Assembly: GCA_041396685.1 (NCBI GenBank)
Contig: JAWKYD010000006.1
Coordinates: forward strand, 186,001-250,000
DNA: 64,000 nt
Origin: JAUIAI01 sp041396685
Lineage (GTDB): Bacteria > Pseudomonadota > Gammaproteobacteria > Burkholderiales > Burkholderiaceae_E
Direction of reading: 5' to 3'
Shown piece by piece: positions 1 through 9,174 of the stretch. The position numbers and the translations under genes are program-made. Every line of letters begins with the position of its first letter. Position 1 is the first letter of the stretch. The notes below the pieces were generated by a model. That model searched no databases. It was not told the DNA's origin and saw only the letters and a program-made list of their open reading frames with translations.

Positions 1-1
1 G

Positions 2-370
2 TATGTCCACGAGCGCAAGCAATTTGGTCAGTCGATCGGTGAGTTCCAGCTGATGCAGGGCAAGCTGGCAGACATGTACAGCACCTGGCAGGCCTGTCGT
101 GCCTACGTCTATGCGGTCGGCCGGGCCTGCGATGGCGCCGCGCATGCCCGCACCCTGCGCAAGGATGCCGCCGGTGCCATCCTGTACTCGGCGGAGAAGG
201 CCACCTGGATGGCCGGCGAGGCGATTCAGGCACTGGGCGGTAACGGCTACATCAACGACTATCCCACCGGGCGCCTCTGGCGCGACGCCAAGCTCTACGA
301 GATCGGGGCGGGCACCTCGGAGATCCGCCGCATGCTGATCGGCCGCGAGCTCTACGCCGAGTCCATGTAG
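2..370 (+). CDS. ivd: isovaleryl-CoA dehydrogenase, C-terminal part (partial)
   Basis: This is the 3' end of an acyl-CoA dehydrogenase gene. The reading frame is open from base 2 and the start lies outside the window. The 122 visible residues form the C-terminal helical domain of the family. Segments such as ERKQFGQSIGEFQLMQGKLA, GGNGYINDYPTGRLWRDAK and YEIGAGTSEIRRMLIGREL are those of isovaleryl-CoA dehydrogenase, the FAD enzyme that oxidises isovaleryl-CoA to 3-methylcrotonyl-CoA in leucine breakdown and passes electrons to ETF. The other liu genes would be expected upstream, beyond the left edge. Family assignment is firm; the exact acyl-CoA preference is inferred from similarity only. Confidence 0.85.
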   Translation, partial: YVHERKQFGQSIGEFQLMQGKLADMYSTWQACRAYVYAVGRACDGAAHARTLRKDAAGAILYSAEKATWMAGEAIQALGGNGYINDYPTGRLWRDAKLYEIGAGTSEIRRMLIGRELYAESM

Positions 371-372
371 AC

Positions 373-391
373 CGGTGCCGGTACGGCACCG
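373..391 (+). terminator. small hairpin after ivd
   Basis: A 7-bp perfect inverted repeat (CGGTGCC / GGCACCG) with a 5-nt loop starts 3 bases after the ivd stop codon. There is no T-tract after it, so it could be a weak or Rho-assisted terminator or only an mRNA 3' stabiliser. Confidence 0.3.
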
Positions 392-459
392 CTCGCATCA
401 CGTGTTCGCCTGGTCGTCGCGATGGTCGCTGCGACGAGGCCGCCTGGCCGGCACGATGC

Positions 460-2610
460 TCACTGAGCGATCCCGAAACGCATCGGTCGCGCGTCTCCGG
501 CATTGTTCAGGGCCGCCGCCTCGCCTGTGCCCAGTGTGAGCAGGTCGCGCGTGTCGCTGATGCCCGCCACTTGCGCGACCGGCGCGCGCGGGCCCTGGAT
601 CGACTGCAAGCCCCAGTAGAAGATCCGGCCATCGAGCGTCAGCGCATAGGCTCCGTCGAATCCCATCACGACCTTGCGCACCGGCGGCAGACCGTCGATC
701 GGCGCTGCGAAGGCACGCTCCAGGTTGGTCGCGTCGCCGTTGCCGAGCAGCCCGAGTTCATCGTCGCCCCAGGCCCAGACACTGCCGTCGCTGCGAACGG
801 CCACCGTAGTTCGAAAGCAGGTCTGAACGGCGACCACGCCGTCGAGCAGCGCGCCGCTGGCTGTGATGACGTGCCCCGGCGGCGCGAACGAAGCTTCGAT
901 CTCGCCCTGGCCGAGCGCACCGGTGTTGTCGCCGCCCCAGGTGAAGACGGTCCCGTCGTTGAGCACCGCTATCGAGACATTCGCGGTGCCGGCGACCGCC
1001 CGCGCACTGGCCGGCAGCGAAACCGGCTGCGGAATCGCGGACGGGCTGCCGCCGGAGTCGGCCAGCTGACCCGCAGCGTTGTCGCCCCAGGCGACGACGG
1101 TGCCGTCTTGGCGCAGGCCTACCTGGTGTGTCGAGCCGTAGCCGACCATCTTCAGGTCTCCTAGTGCGGGCACCGGGACGGCGGCTGCCACCGCGGTCGA
1201 GAAATTGTTCGATTCCGCGAACTGGAACGATGGTTGCTCGTTGCGGCCCAGGCCGATCAACGAGCCGTCGCTGCGCCGCATGATCAGCGCGAGGCCGTTT
1301 GCGAAGTTGTCCAGCCCCGAGAACAGCGCCCGGACGTCGGTCGCGACCTCCAGGCTCGGACCCAGCGAGCCATCACTGAGCAATTGCTCGGCGAGCACCC
1401 GTCCGTCGGACAACAGGCGGGCCTGGTAGAAGGGGGTCTGGCCGGTCGTCTCGATGACCGAATAAAGCCCAACCTTGACCGTCGTCGGCGCGGCCGCCGG
1501 CGTGGCCGGGTCGGAGTAGGTCTGCTGCGCGTTGGTCAACGAGGTGACCAGCTGGTCGGCCAGCCTCGGCTGGCTGTAGGCAATCTGAGCCTCGGGCGCC
1601 AGCGGCGCACCGGACGCCTGCACGCCGTTGATGGATCCGTCGGTGAGATCGGCGGCGAGCTGCGTCGAGAACGCCAAGGCCGGACTGCTCAAGGTCGGAT
1701 TGTAGGCGCGGGCCAGATCGGCCAGTGCCGCGAGTAGCAGTCCGTATCTTCCGGCGTCGGTGGCGGGTATCGAATTGCGGACGGTGGTCGCGTCGATCAG
1801 CAGCGGCAGTCGCGTGGTGTCCGCGATGTCGTATCCCGATGGCGCGATCTGGTTGATCTCGTTGCGAACGACGTCGTGGGAACGATCGATCTGTTGCGCT
1901 AAGGTGCCGTTGCCCGGATTGGCATCCTGATAGCTGGCGGCGGCCTCGGTGAATGGCGTGACGCCGATGTTGCCGCGAACGACCGACACGCGCGAGCGCA
2001 GCCGCTGGCCCGGGGGGAAGGGTAGGCTCGACTGCCGCGCCTCGTCGTAGTAGACCGCGCCGGCCCGCCCTTGGATCTCGATCAGCAGCGGGCCGCTGTA
2101 GGTGCGGCCGGGCCGGGCCGTAACCAGCCCGGTGGCGTCGTCGACGATCGCGCGACCGAGCTCCGAGCCGTCCGGATAGGTCACGATCACTTCGGCGCCG
2201 CGAAAGCGTCCGAGCGAGCCGCCGATGCCGACACCTCCGTCGCCGTCCGCGCCACCGCCGATGCCCTCGTTGTTGATCGAGGCATCGAAAAAGGCCAGAT
2301 CGCCGTTGAAACCGGAGACCACCTCCTTGACGTCCGGGGTGCTGCCGGCGGGCGGGGTCCCGGCGCCGGCGGCCGTGTTGCCACCACCGACAGTGGCCCC
2401 CGTATTGGAACCATCCGTCGTGGTGCCCGATGCCGCACCATCGCTGGCGACATCGCTCGCGCCACCACCGCCACCGCAAGCGCTGATGACAGCCGAAAGC
2501 ACGATGGCGGCGAGCCATCCGCGTGGGGCGTGCGATGGCGCCGTCGCGGACTGAGACAGCGCCACGCGGCGCGCCAGGCGTCGGATTGCACGGGCGGGAT
2601 GAGGTTTCAT
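460..2610 (-). CDS. RCC1-repeat lipoprotein
   Basis: A 716-residue protein if started at the ATG at 2610, which has a good GGAGGT ribosome site 8 bases upstream; a longer frame begins at 2673 but lacks one. The N-terminus has a basic stretch, a hydrophobic segment and a lipobox-like VISAC, followed by a glycine run and a low-complexity Gly/Ser/Thr/Ala linker, so it is probably an exported lipoprotein. The C-terminal ~200 residues hold about four repeats of the RCC1 type, each with a V/I-A-L-x-x-DG-x-V-x-x-W-G core (for example LRQDGTVVAWGDN, LNDGTVFTWGGDN, VRSDGSVWAWGDD, LTLDGRIFYWG). Such repeats build beta-propeller blades. The middle part is not recognised. No function can be named; a surface-exposed binding role is plausible. 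Confidence 0.6.
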   Translation of the reverse strand: MKPHPARAIRRLARRVALSQSATAPSHAPRGWLAAIVLSAVISACGGGGGASDVASDGAASGTTTDGSNTGATVGGGNTAAGAGTPPAGSTPDVKEVVSGFNGDLAFFDASINNEGIGGGADGDGGVGIGGSLGRFRGAEVIVTYPDGSELGRAIVDDATGLVTARPGRTYSGPLLIEIQGRAGAVYYDEARQSSLPFPPGQRLRSRVSVVRGNIGVTPFTEAAASYQDANPGNGTLAQQIDRSHDVVRNEINQIAPSGYDIADTTRLPLLIDATTVRNSIPATDAGRYGLLLAALADLARAYNPTLSSPALAFSTQLAADLTDGSINGVQASGAPLAPEAQIAYSQPRLADQLVTSLTNAQQTYSDPATPAAAPTTVKVGLYSVIETTGQTPFYQARLLSDGRVLAEQLLSDGSLGPSLEVATDVRALFSGLDNFANGLALIMRRSDGSLIGLGRNEQPSFQFAESNNFSTAVAAAVPVPALGDLKMVGYGSTHQVGLRQDGTVVAWGDNAAGQLADSGGSPSAIPQPVSLPASARAVAGTANVSIAVLNDGTVFTWGGDNTGALGQGEIEASFAPPGHVITASGALLDGVVAVQTCFRTTVAVRSDGSVWAWGDDELGLLGNGDATNLERAFAAPIDGLPPVRKVVMGFDGAYALTLDGRIFYWGLQSIQGPRAPVAQVAGISDTRDLLTLGTGEAAALNNAGDARPMRFGIAQ

Positions 2611-2810
2611 CGGCCGGGACCTCCACGTTGCGTGCTCACGCCGGGCATGTGCTCGGCAGCGCATGGCGTGCAATGATCACGTGCCGGCCGATGGCCGTGC
2701 GGGCGATCACACTTGGGTCGGACGATACTCGGCTGTCGCGCGGCGGGCAAGCCTTTGGCGTGGGGGACAATGCCGAACGCGCAGCCGGCGCCGTTGGCGA
2801 GGCGCGCGTG

Positions 2811-3482
2811 TCAGAGGCGGTAGATCCACCAGGCGATCGTGGCGCTCGCTGCCGCAATCAGCCAGGCCAGAATAGGACTGCCCCAACGTGGTTCGTGGCC
2901 CGTTGCGATACGCATCCGGGTTCGGCCGTGGATCATCGGCGGCACCAGTGATTTGCGCCGGACCAGCCGATAGAACGCGATCGCGGCCAGGTGCAACAAC
3001 ACCAGGGCGATGATCACGTTGTGGTTGAGGTGATGCAGGGACGTGGCCCAGGAGACGAAATCGCTGCTGACGAACTTCGCGAGCGGGCCGGTGGTGAAGA
3101 TCTCGTCGTCGGCGAACAGTCCGGTGCCGACCTGGAAGGCCAGCGCCAACAGCATCGCCAGCACGGAAAGTGCGCCGAGCGGGCTGTGTCCGGGCCGGTC
3201 GTCGAACCGTTCTGGGTTGCTCAGGTAGGCCTTCAGGCGCGCCGGTGTGGGCACGAAGCGAGAAAATCGCGCCGTACTCGAGCCCACCAGGCCCCAGACC
3301 AGGCGAAACAGAAGCAGGCCGAGCACGACCGAGCCGATGCGCACATGCAACTGCGTGTTGTCGAAGACCTCCACCGACACGAATGCCGCGACCACTGCGA
3401 CGGCCAGTGCCCAGTGGAACAGGCGCGTGGGCAGGTCCCATACCCGCACGGGGGGGGAGTCGTTCGGCTCGGCAGCGGACAT
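2811..3482 (-). CDS. cytochrome b561 family membrane protein
   Basis: A membrane cytochrome b of 223 residues with four hydrophobic segments, resembling the b-type subunit of Ni/Fe-hydrogenase and cytochrome b561 proteins. The opening VRVWDLPTRLFHWALA is the family hallmark, and further histidines suited to bis-His haem ligation are seen in LHVRIG, in HHLNHN and in the last helix (LHLAAIAFYR). It should move electrons between quinol and a periplasmic c-type partner. No cytochrome c gene is adjacent. The ATG at 3482 was chosen because the family motif begins about 12 residues later; in-frame ATGs at 3512 and 3545 would add basic residues of no known use and none has a clear ribosome site. Confidence 0.8.
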   Translation of the reverse strand: MSAAEPNDSPPVRVWDLPTRLFHWALAVAVVAAFVSVEVFDNTQLHVRIGSVVLGLLLFRLVWGLVGSSTARFSRFVPTPARLKAYLSNPERFDDRPGHSPLGALSVLAMLLALAFQVGTGLFADDEIFTTGPLAKFVSSDFVSWATSLHHLNHNVIIALVLLHLAAIAFYRLVRRKSLVPPMIHGRTRMRIATGHEPRWGSPILAWLIAAASATIAWWIYRL

Positions 3483-3570
3483 CGCGGTCGTGGATCGTGG
3501 GAATCGTGCCATGATAGCGCGTTGGCGATGGCCCTCATCGCCCATTCGAACCGTCAACGTTGGGGGACAC

Positions 3571-4656
3571 ATGAAGGCAGCGGTACTGCGCGAAGTCGGC
3601 AAGCCCTTGAGCATCGAGGAAGTCGCGATCGACAAACCCAAGGGGCACGAGGTCCTGATCCGTACCTCGGCGGTCGGTGTCTGTCATTCGGATCTCCATT
3701 TCATCGACGGTCTGTATCCCTATCCGTTGCCGACGGTTCCCGGGCACGAGTCGGCCGGCATCGTCGAGGCGGTCGGCCCCGAGGTGCGTACGGTCAGGCC
3801 GGGCGATCGGGTGATCACCTGCCTGTCGGCCTACTGCGGTCATTGCGAGCACTGCCTCACCGGGCGCATGTCCTTGTGCGTGAGCCCCGAGACCAAACGC
3901 GGCAAGAAGGAAGAGTCGCGCCTGAAGATCGACAGCGGCTCGATGATGCAGTTTCTGAACCTGTCGTCGTTTGCCGAACAGATGCTGATCCACGAGCACG
4001 CCTGCGTATCGATCAAACAAGATATCCCGATGGACCGTGCGGCCCTCATCGGCTGCGCCGTGATGACCGGGGTCGGTGCCGTCATGCATACGGCCGGCGT
4101 CCGGCCCGGTGAAACGGTCGTGGTCATTGGCTGCGGCGGCATCGGTCTGTCGGCGATCAATGGCGCGTCGATCGCCGGCGCCGGTCGCATCATCGCGGTC
4201 GATCGCATCGCCTCCAAGCTCGATCTCGCGCGCGTCTTCGGCGCCACCGATGTCGTCAACGCCGCCGAGACCGACCCGGTCGAGGCGGTACGCGACCTGA
4301 CTGGCGGCGGCGTGCATCACAGCTTCGAGGCCATCGGCCTGAAGGTCACCGCAGAGCAGGCGTTTGCAATGCTCGCGCGCGGCGGCACGGCGACGATCAT
4401 CGGCATGATTCCGGTCGGCACGAAGATCGAGATCGAGGGCCGCGAGTTCCTGGGCGAGAAGCGGATCCAGGGCTCGATGATGGGCTCGAACCACTTCCCG
4501 GTCGACATGCCCCGGCTGGTCGACTTTTACCTGCGCGGCCACCTGAAGCTCGACGAACTGATCTCGCGCCGTCTCGAGCTCGAGCAGATCAACGACGCCG
4601 TCGAGGAATTGCGCCGCGGCGAGCTGGCGCGGTCGGTCATCGTGTTCGACAACTGA
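3571..4656 (+). CDS. zinc-dependent alcohol dehydrogenase (MDR family)
   Basis: A 361-residue medium-chain dehydrogenase. The catalytic zinc site is seen in GVCHSDLHFIDG and GHESAGIVE, the structural zinc lobe in CGHCEHCLTGRMSLC (four cysteines), and the NAD(P) Rossmann motif in VIGCGGIGLSAINGA. Overall pattern and length resemble the class III-like or mycothiol/NDMA-dependent type branch rather than short GroES-like quinone reductases. The start at 3571 follows a GGGGGA stretch and gives the usual MKAAVLRE opening. It is transcribed away from the cytochrome b gene and converges on the alkylsulfatase gene; the two share a terminator hairpin. Substrate is not known. Confidence 0.85.
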   Translation: MKAAVLREVGKPLSIEEVAIDKPKGHEVLIRTSAVGVCHSDLHFIDGLYPYPLPTVPGHESAGIVEAVGPEVRTVRPGDRVITCLSAYCGHCEHCLTGRMSLCVSPETKRGKKEESRLKIDSGSMMQFLNLSSFAEQMLIHEHACVSIKQDIPMDRAALIGCAVMTGVGAVMHTAGVRPGETVVVIGCGGIGLSAINGASIAGAGRIIAVDRIASKLDLARVFGATDVVNAAETDPVEAVRDLTGGGVHHSFEAIGLKVTAEQAFAMLARGGTATIIGMIPVGTKIEIEGREFLGEKRIQGSMMGSNHFPVDMPRLVDFYLRGHLKLDELISRRLELEQINDAVEELRRGELARSVIVFDN

Positions 4657-4661
4657 CAGCC

Positions 4662-4691
4662 CCGGCCGGCCCCGTCGCCGGGGCCGGCCGG
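4662..4691. terminator. bidirectional terminator hairpin
   Basis: A perfect 13-bp GC-only inverted repeat (4662-4674 and 4679-4691) with a 4-nt loop separates the convergent alcohol dehydrogenase and alkylsulfatase genes. It is followed by TGTTTC on the plus strand. Position and stem strength support a shared terminator. Confidence 0.65.
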
Positions 4692-4697
4692 TGTTTC

Positions 4698-6623
4698 TCA
4701 TGGCGTCAGAATCGCGAACATCGGTTGAAAGACCTCCAGCAGCTCGAACAGTTCGCGTGCCGCCGACACGTCGCCCTCGTGGGCAATCTGGCCTTCCGCC
4801 AGGGCCTGCGCGAGTGTCGTTCCGCCGATCACGATCGCCGACAGTGTCTGGCGGGTGCACGACAGCGTGACCTGCGCCTCGGCACCGTGACTGCCGGGCG
4901 CGTGATTCAGGGCACCGTGGCTCAGCGTGAGCTTGTGTTGGCTGGCCTCGTCGGTCAGCCGCCAGTCCAGCCGCAGCAGACGGTTTCCGGCGCGCGGACC
5001 GTCGATCCGCACGGCGAGATAGTCGAAGAACATGTCCATCGGCATCATGGCCACGATGCGCGGTGCGATGATGCCGATCTGGCCACGCGGTTTGGGCGGC
5101 CCGTCGCGTAATTCCTGCGCACCCAATAGATAGGCATTTCGCCAGGTGCTCGATTCGGCCTGGTAGGCCAGCTGCTCCATCGCCGCAGCGCACAACTCGC
5201 GCGCCTCCATGTTGGCGGGCTCGGCGAACACCACGTGCTGCAACACCTGCACCACCCAGCGATAGTCGCCGGCCTCGAAGTCCTCGCGAGCGTGTAGCAG
5301 CACAGCTTCGGCGCCACCCATGTAGCGCAGATAACGGCGTGCGGCCGGCTCGGGGGCGTACGGATGCAGACTGGACGGGCGCCCGTCGTAGGGCCCGAGA
5401 TAATGGCAATAGATCGCCCGTACGTTGTGCACGAGAGCCCCGTAATAGGGCCGTGCATGCCAGGCATTCTCGAGACCCGGGGGCATGTCGACCTTCTCAC
5501 CGACCTCGTCCGGCGTCAGGCCGTGGCTCATCCAGCGCAGGGTCTGATCGTGCAGGTAGCGGTAGAGATCCCGTTGCTCGGAAACGAAACGGCGCACGCG
5601 CTCGCGTCCCCAGGTCGGCCAGTGATGTTGCGCGATGACGACCTCGGTGTCTTCGACGAAACGCTCGAGCGCCTGTCCCAGATATTTCGACCAGGCGAGG
5701 GCGTCGCGGGTCTTGGCGCCGCGGATCGGGCAGAGATTGTGCATCGTATGGCAGCCGTTCTCCGCCAGATTGAGCACCTTGTGCCGCGGCAGGAAGAAAT
5801 TCATCTCGGCCGGAGCCTCGGTCTCGGGCGTCAGCTGGAACACGATCTCGACGCCGTCGATGACATGAGTCTCGAAGGCTTCGGTGATCAGCCAGTTGGG
5901 CTCGACCAGGCTGGAGGTGCCACGGCCGGTGACCTTGCCAAGGCCGCTGTCGACGTGGCCGCGGGGGCCCGGCGGCAGCGTGGGGCCGAACTGAAACAGG
6001 GAGCGCCGGCGCATCGGCACGCCGGCCAGGATGGCCTCGGAGATGGCTTCGTGCATGAAACCATCGGGCGCGATGACATGGACCTCGCCGCTGGCGGCCT
6101 GGGCCGCGCTGACCACGCCCTCGGCGCCGCCGAAATGATCCATGTGACTGTGGCTGTAGATGACCGCACTGACCGGCCGTTCGCCGCGGTGGGCGCGATA
6201 GAGCGCGACAGCGGCGGTGGCGGCCTCGACATTGGTGAGCACATCGATGATCACGATGCCGCGCTCGCCCTCGATGATCGTCATGTTGGCCAGATCGAGG
6301 CCGCGCACCTGGTACACGCCCGGCACCACTTCGAACAGACCGTGCAGGCGGTTCAGCCGGGCCTGGCGCCACAGGCTCGGATTGACGGTGTCGGGCGGCA
6401 GCGATTCCTCCAGGAAGCGGTAAAAGGACAGATCCCAGACCGGCTGCCCGTTGCGTCCTTCGATGCGGGCGTCCGGGATCGATCCGACGAAGCCGCGTTG
6501 CGCCTCATCGAAGCAGCTGTCGTCGCTGAAGTCCAGGGCCGCGCCGGCGGCGGCATTGATACGGCAGGTATGCGCGCTTGCCGGGCGCCAGGGTTTGCCC
6601 AGTTCGGCTGGATCGTCGTTCAT
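4698..6623 (-). CDS. alkyl/aryl-sulfatase, metallo-beta-lactamase fold (BDS1/SdsA type)
   Basis: A 641-residue enzyme of the class III sulfatases that hydrolyse primary or secondary alkyl sulfates such as SDS. The dinuclear zinc motif SHSHMDHFGG lies near residue 155, a second metal region LNLAENGCHTMHNLCPIRG near 285, and QHHWPTWG near 335. After a helical dimerisation domain, the last ~125 residues look like the SCP2-like domain of this family. Length matches the family (about 640-660). The ATG at 6623 has a GGAGAG ribosome site. No signal peptide is evident, unlike secreted SdsA1, so it may be cytoplasmic. It is divergently arranged with the HNH gene. Function is inferred from motifs. Confidence 0.85.
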   Translation of the reverse strand: MNDDPAELGKPWRPASAHTCRINAAAGAALDFSDDSCFDEAQRGFVGSIPDARIEGRNGQPVWDLSFYRFLEESLPPDTVNPSLWRQARLNRLHGLFEVVPGVYQVRGLDLANMTIIEGERGIVIIDVLTNVEAATAAVALYRAHRGERPVSAVIYSHSHMDHFGGAEGVVSAAQAASGEVHVIAPDGFMHEAISEAILAGVPMRRRSLFQFGPTLPPGPRGHVDSGLGKVTGRGTSSLVEPNWLITEAFETHVIDGVEIVFQLTPETEAPAEMNFFLPRHKVLNLAENGCHTMHNLCPIRGAKTRDALAWSKYLGQALERFVEDTEVVIAQHHWPTWGRERVRRFVSEQRDLYRYLHDQTLRWMSHGLTPDEVGEKVDMPPGLENAWHARPYYGALVHNVRAIYCHYLGPYDGRPSSLHPYAPEPAARRYLRYMGGAEAVLLHAREDFEAGDYRWVVQVLQHVVFAEPANMEARELCAAAMEQLAYQAESSTWRNAYLLGAQELRDGPPKPRGQIGIIAPRIVAMMPMDMFFDYLAVRIDGPRAGNRLLRLDWRLTDEASQHKLTLSHGALNHAPGSHGAEAQVTLSCTRQTLSAIVIGGTTLAQALAEGQIAHEGDVSAARELFELLEVFQPMFAILTP

Positions 6624-6809
6624 CAGTGCTCTCCGGATGGTGTGCGGCCTTTTTGCGCATTTGTCGTGCTTGTGCGAATCTTAGAGGTTGTGACGACACA
6701 CGCGCTTTCGTCACTCCTCTGTCAACAGCCTGTCGAGGTCGGAGCCCAACGCCGACGGGGCGCTGGTGTTGCGACGCGATCGAGCGCCGTCGTGGCGATC
6801 AGACGTCTC

Positions 6810-7394
6810 ATGCGTGTATTGAAGCTCGATATCAGCGGCATTCCGCAAATGTGGATCAGCATCGAGGATGCTGCCCGCTACTATGCGACCGGCGCCATCG
6901 CCTACACGCTCGGCGACCCTTGCCGGCAGTTGCACGGGGGCATCTCACGCCGCACCGGTCTGCGTTCGGTGCTCGACATCCATCCGATCATGGCCGTGCG
7001 GGGATCCTCGATGGCCGAGCGTCTGCTGCGCTCGTCGCCGCGACTGACGCGTCTGAATCACAAGCTGTTCCGCCGCGATTGCAACCTCTGTGCCTATTGC
7101 GGTCAGCGCTTCGAGGACGACGGTCTCGAACGCGAGCACATCCTGCCGCTCTCGCGCGGCGGCTCCGACAGCTGGATGAACGTGGTTACGGCGTGCCGGG
7201 CCTGCAATCAGTTCAAAGCGGGGCGCACCCCCGAGGAGGCGGGAATGCCGCTTTTGTATCTGCCCTATGTGCCCAGCCGCTGGGAAGACCTGATCCTGCA
7301 GGCTCGCAGCGGCCACATCCTGGGCGATCAGATGAGCTTCCTGCTCGCCGGCTTGCCTGCGGGTTCGCGCCTCATCGAGCGCCCGACGTGCTGA
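6810..7394 (+). CDS. HNH endonuclease domain protein
   Basis: A 194-residue protein. The zinc-finger style HNH core reads CNLCAYCG, then LEREHILPLSRGG, then CRACNQFKAGRTPEEAG: two CxxC pairs around the H-N-H residues, typical of the McrA-like/HNH_5 group. The N-terminal ~90 residues (IPQMWISIEDAARYYATG) are shared by a family of chromosomal stand-alone HNH proteins in proteobacteria whose role is unknown. No restriction, toxin or phage genes are nearby. The reading frame remains open far upstream as an antisense shadow of the sulfatase gene; the ATG at 6810 is chosen because protein-like sequence starts there. It has no strong ribosome site. Confidence 0.7.
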   Translation: MRVLKLDISGIPQMWISIEDAARYYATGAIAYTLGDPCRQLHGGISRRTGLRSVLDIHPIMAVRGSSMAERLLRSSPRLTRLNHKLFRRDCNLCAYCGQRFEDDGLEREHILPLSRGGSDSWMNVVTACRACNQFKAGRTPEEAGMPLLYLPYVPSRWEDLILQARSGHILGDQMSFLLAGLPAGSRLIERPTC

Positions 7395-7425
7395 GCGGCA
7401 GCGTTGCGCGGCCGCTGCGATTGTC

Positions 7426-9075
7426 ATGACCGGTCCGCACACTCCGGCACCAGCTTCGCGCGCGCCCCAGCGGCAGGCCGACGCCATCGTGCGTTGGCTG
7501 GTCGGCCAGCGCGTCGAGCGCATCTATGCGTTGTCGGGCAATCAGATCATGCCGCTGTTCGATGCGTGCATCGACTCGGGTCTCGAGATCGTCCACGTTC
7601 GCCACGAGGCTGCCGCCGTCTACATGGCCGATGCGGCGGCGCAGTTGGCCGGTCGTCCGGCGGTGGCGCTGGTGACCGCGGGTCCCGGCTTCGGCAATGC
7701 GCTCGGTGCGCTATACGCGGCCCGCTGCGCGCAGTCACCGCTGATCCTGCTGAGCGGCGACGCCGATGACGGCCCGGCCGGGCTTGGGGCGTTCCAGCGC
7801 CTGGATCAATGTTCGGCGGCGGCGCCGTTCGTCAAGGCGAGTCTGCGCGCGCACGACGCACTGACACCGGCGCGGGCGCTGGCGCGCGCGTGGCGTATCG
7901 CCTGCACCGCACCGGCCGGGCCGGTGCACGTCGCACTGCCCGCCTCGAGTCTCTTGCAAGCGGGTGTCGACGACGAGTTGCCGAGCGCGCTGGCCGATTC
8001 CAATGGGCGCGATGCCGTGCAGGCGGCGGTGGCATTGCGCGAGCGGCTCGCCGGGGTCGTCCGCCCGCTGGTGGTGGTCGGTCCGGCACTCGCCCGCCAT
8101 CTGCGAGGTGCGGGGCTGGCGCGTCTGTCGGAGGCGCTTTCGGCGCCGGTGCATGCGGCGCTCAGCCCGCGTGGCCTTCGTGATCCATCCGCTGGTGCGC
8201 TGAGTGTCGTGGCGCGCGAGGCCGATCTGATCGTCTTGCTCGGTCAGGACGTCGATTTCTCGGTCGGACGGCTGCAGGGATTGCGGGCCGACGCCTTCTG
8301 TATCCATGCGGATGAGGCCGCGCTCGCGCAGGCCGGCACACTTCTGGCGCCGCGGCAACCGATGCTCTGGTGTGCCGATCCAGCCGCGGTGGTCGACCGG
8401 CTTCTATCCGAAGCGCCAGCGGGCGCCGGTGAGCGCGCGGACGACAACGAGCGCTGGGTCGACTGGGCGAGACGCGCCGTCGCCCATCGCGAACTCGCTG
8501 CGCCTGCGCCGGCATTCGTGGCCGGCCTGCAGGTGGCCGCCCGCTGGCTCGGCCAGCGATCCGATCCCACCCTGATCATCGATGGTGGAGAGTTCGGTCA
8601 GTGGGTACAGGCTTTTCTGAGCGCATCCACCCGCTTGATCAACGGGCCATCGGGCGCGATCGGAGGCGGCCTGCCGATGGCGGTCGCGGCCAGTCTGGAG
8701 CGGCCCGCCAGTGATGTCGTGTTGTTCTCCGGCGACGGATCAATCGGTTTTCATCTTGCCGAATTCGAGACCGCCTTGCGCGCCGGCGGCCGGCCGATCG
8801 TGATCGTGGGCAACGACTGCGCCTGGAACGCCGAGCGCCAGATCCAGTTGCGCGACTACGGCCCCCGGCGACAAATCGGCTGCGAGCTCTCCGGAGAGGT
8901 TCGCTACGACGAGCTCGTCCAGGCGTTGGGAGGTTTCGGTCGACGCGTCGAGAGCGCCGAAGCGCTCGAGTTGGCGCTCGACGAGGCCCAGGCTGCACGC
9001 CTGCCGGCCTGCATCGACTGGCGTATCGACGGTCGACCGGCACCGGACTATCTCCCGTTCGATGCATTCGTATGA
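7426..9075 (+). CDS. thiamine-diphosphate-dependent enzyme (acetolactate synthase-like)
   Basis: A 549-residue ThDP enzyme with the three domains of the acetolactate synthase/pyruvate oxidase superfamily. The PYR domain carries the cofactor-activating glutamate in HVRHEAAAVYMADA; the PP domain has the Mg/ThDP motif GDGSIGFHLAEFETA ending in the asparagine of VGNDCAWN. The middle domain is weakly conserved. There is no regulatory subunit gene alongside, so classical acetolactate synthase is unlikely. It is followed 100 bp later by two SdhC/SdhD-like membrane proteins, which suggests, but does not show, a membrane-linked redox or decarboxylation role. Substrate is unknown. Confidence 0.75.
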   Translation: MTGPHTPAPASRAPQRQADAIVRWLVGQRVERIYALSGNQIMPLFDACIDSGLEIVHVRHEAAAVYMADAAAQLAGRPAVALVTAGPGFGNALGALYAARCAQSPLILLSGDADDGPAGLGAFQRLDQCSAAAPFVKASLRAHDALTPARALARAWRIACTAPAGPVHVALPASSLLQAGVDDELPSALADSNGRDAVQAAVALRERLAGVVRPLVVVGPALARHLRGAGLARLSEALSAPVHAALSPRGLRDPSAGALSVVAREADLIVLLGQDVDFSVGRLQGLRADAFCIHADEAALAQAGTLLAPRQPMLWCADPAAVVDRLLSEAPAGAGERADDNERWVDWARRAVAHRELAAPAPAFVAGLQVAARWLGQRSDPTLIIDGGEFGQWVQAFLSASTRLINGPSGAIGGGLPMAVAASLERPASDVVLFSGDGSIGFHLAEFETALRAGGRPIVIVGNDCAWNAERQIQLRDYGPRRQIGCELSGEVRYDELVQALGGFGRRVESAEALELALDEAQAARLPACIDWRIDGRPAPDYLPFDAFV

Positions 9076-9174
9076 CCGAACGGGAGTGCCGATCATCGAA
9101 CCCATGACGCTCGTCAACGATGCCGGCTTCGCCATCCGCCTCGCGCGCGGTCGCGCGAGAGGCGGGTCGTTCGT

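Noticed and set aside
3535..5409. Long minus-strand open frame of 624 codons
   Set aside because: It lies opposite the alcohol dehydrogenase gene and in another frame of the sulfatase gene; its composition is Arg/Asp/His-rich and lacks any family motif. It is a shadow caused by high GC.
6711..6935. Minus-strand frame of 74 codons upstream of the sulfatase gene
   Set aside because: It overlaps the HNH gene start, has no motif and poor composition.
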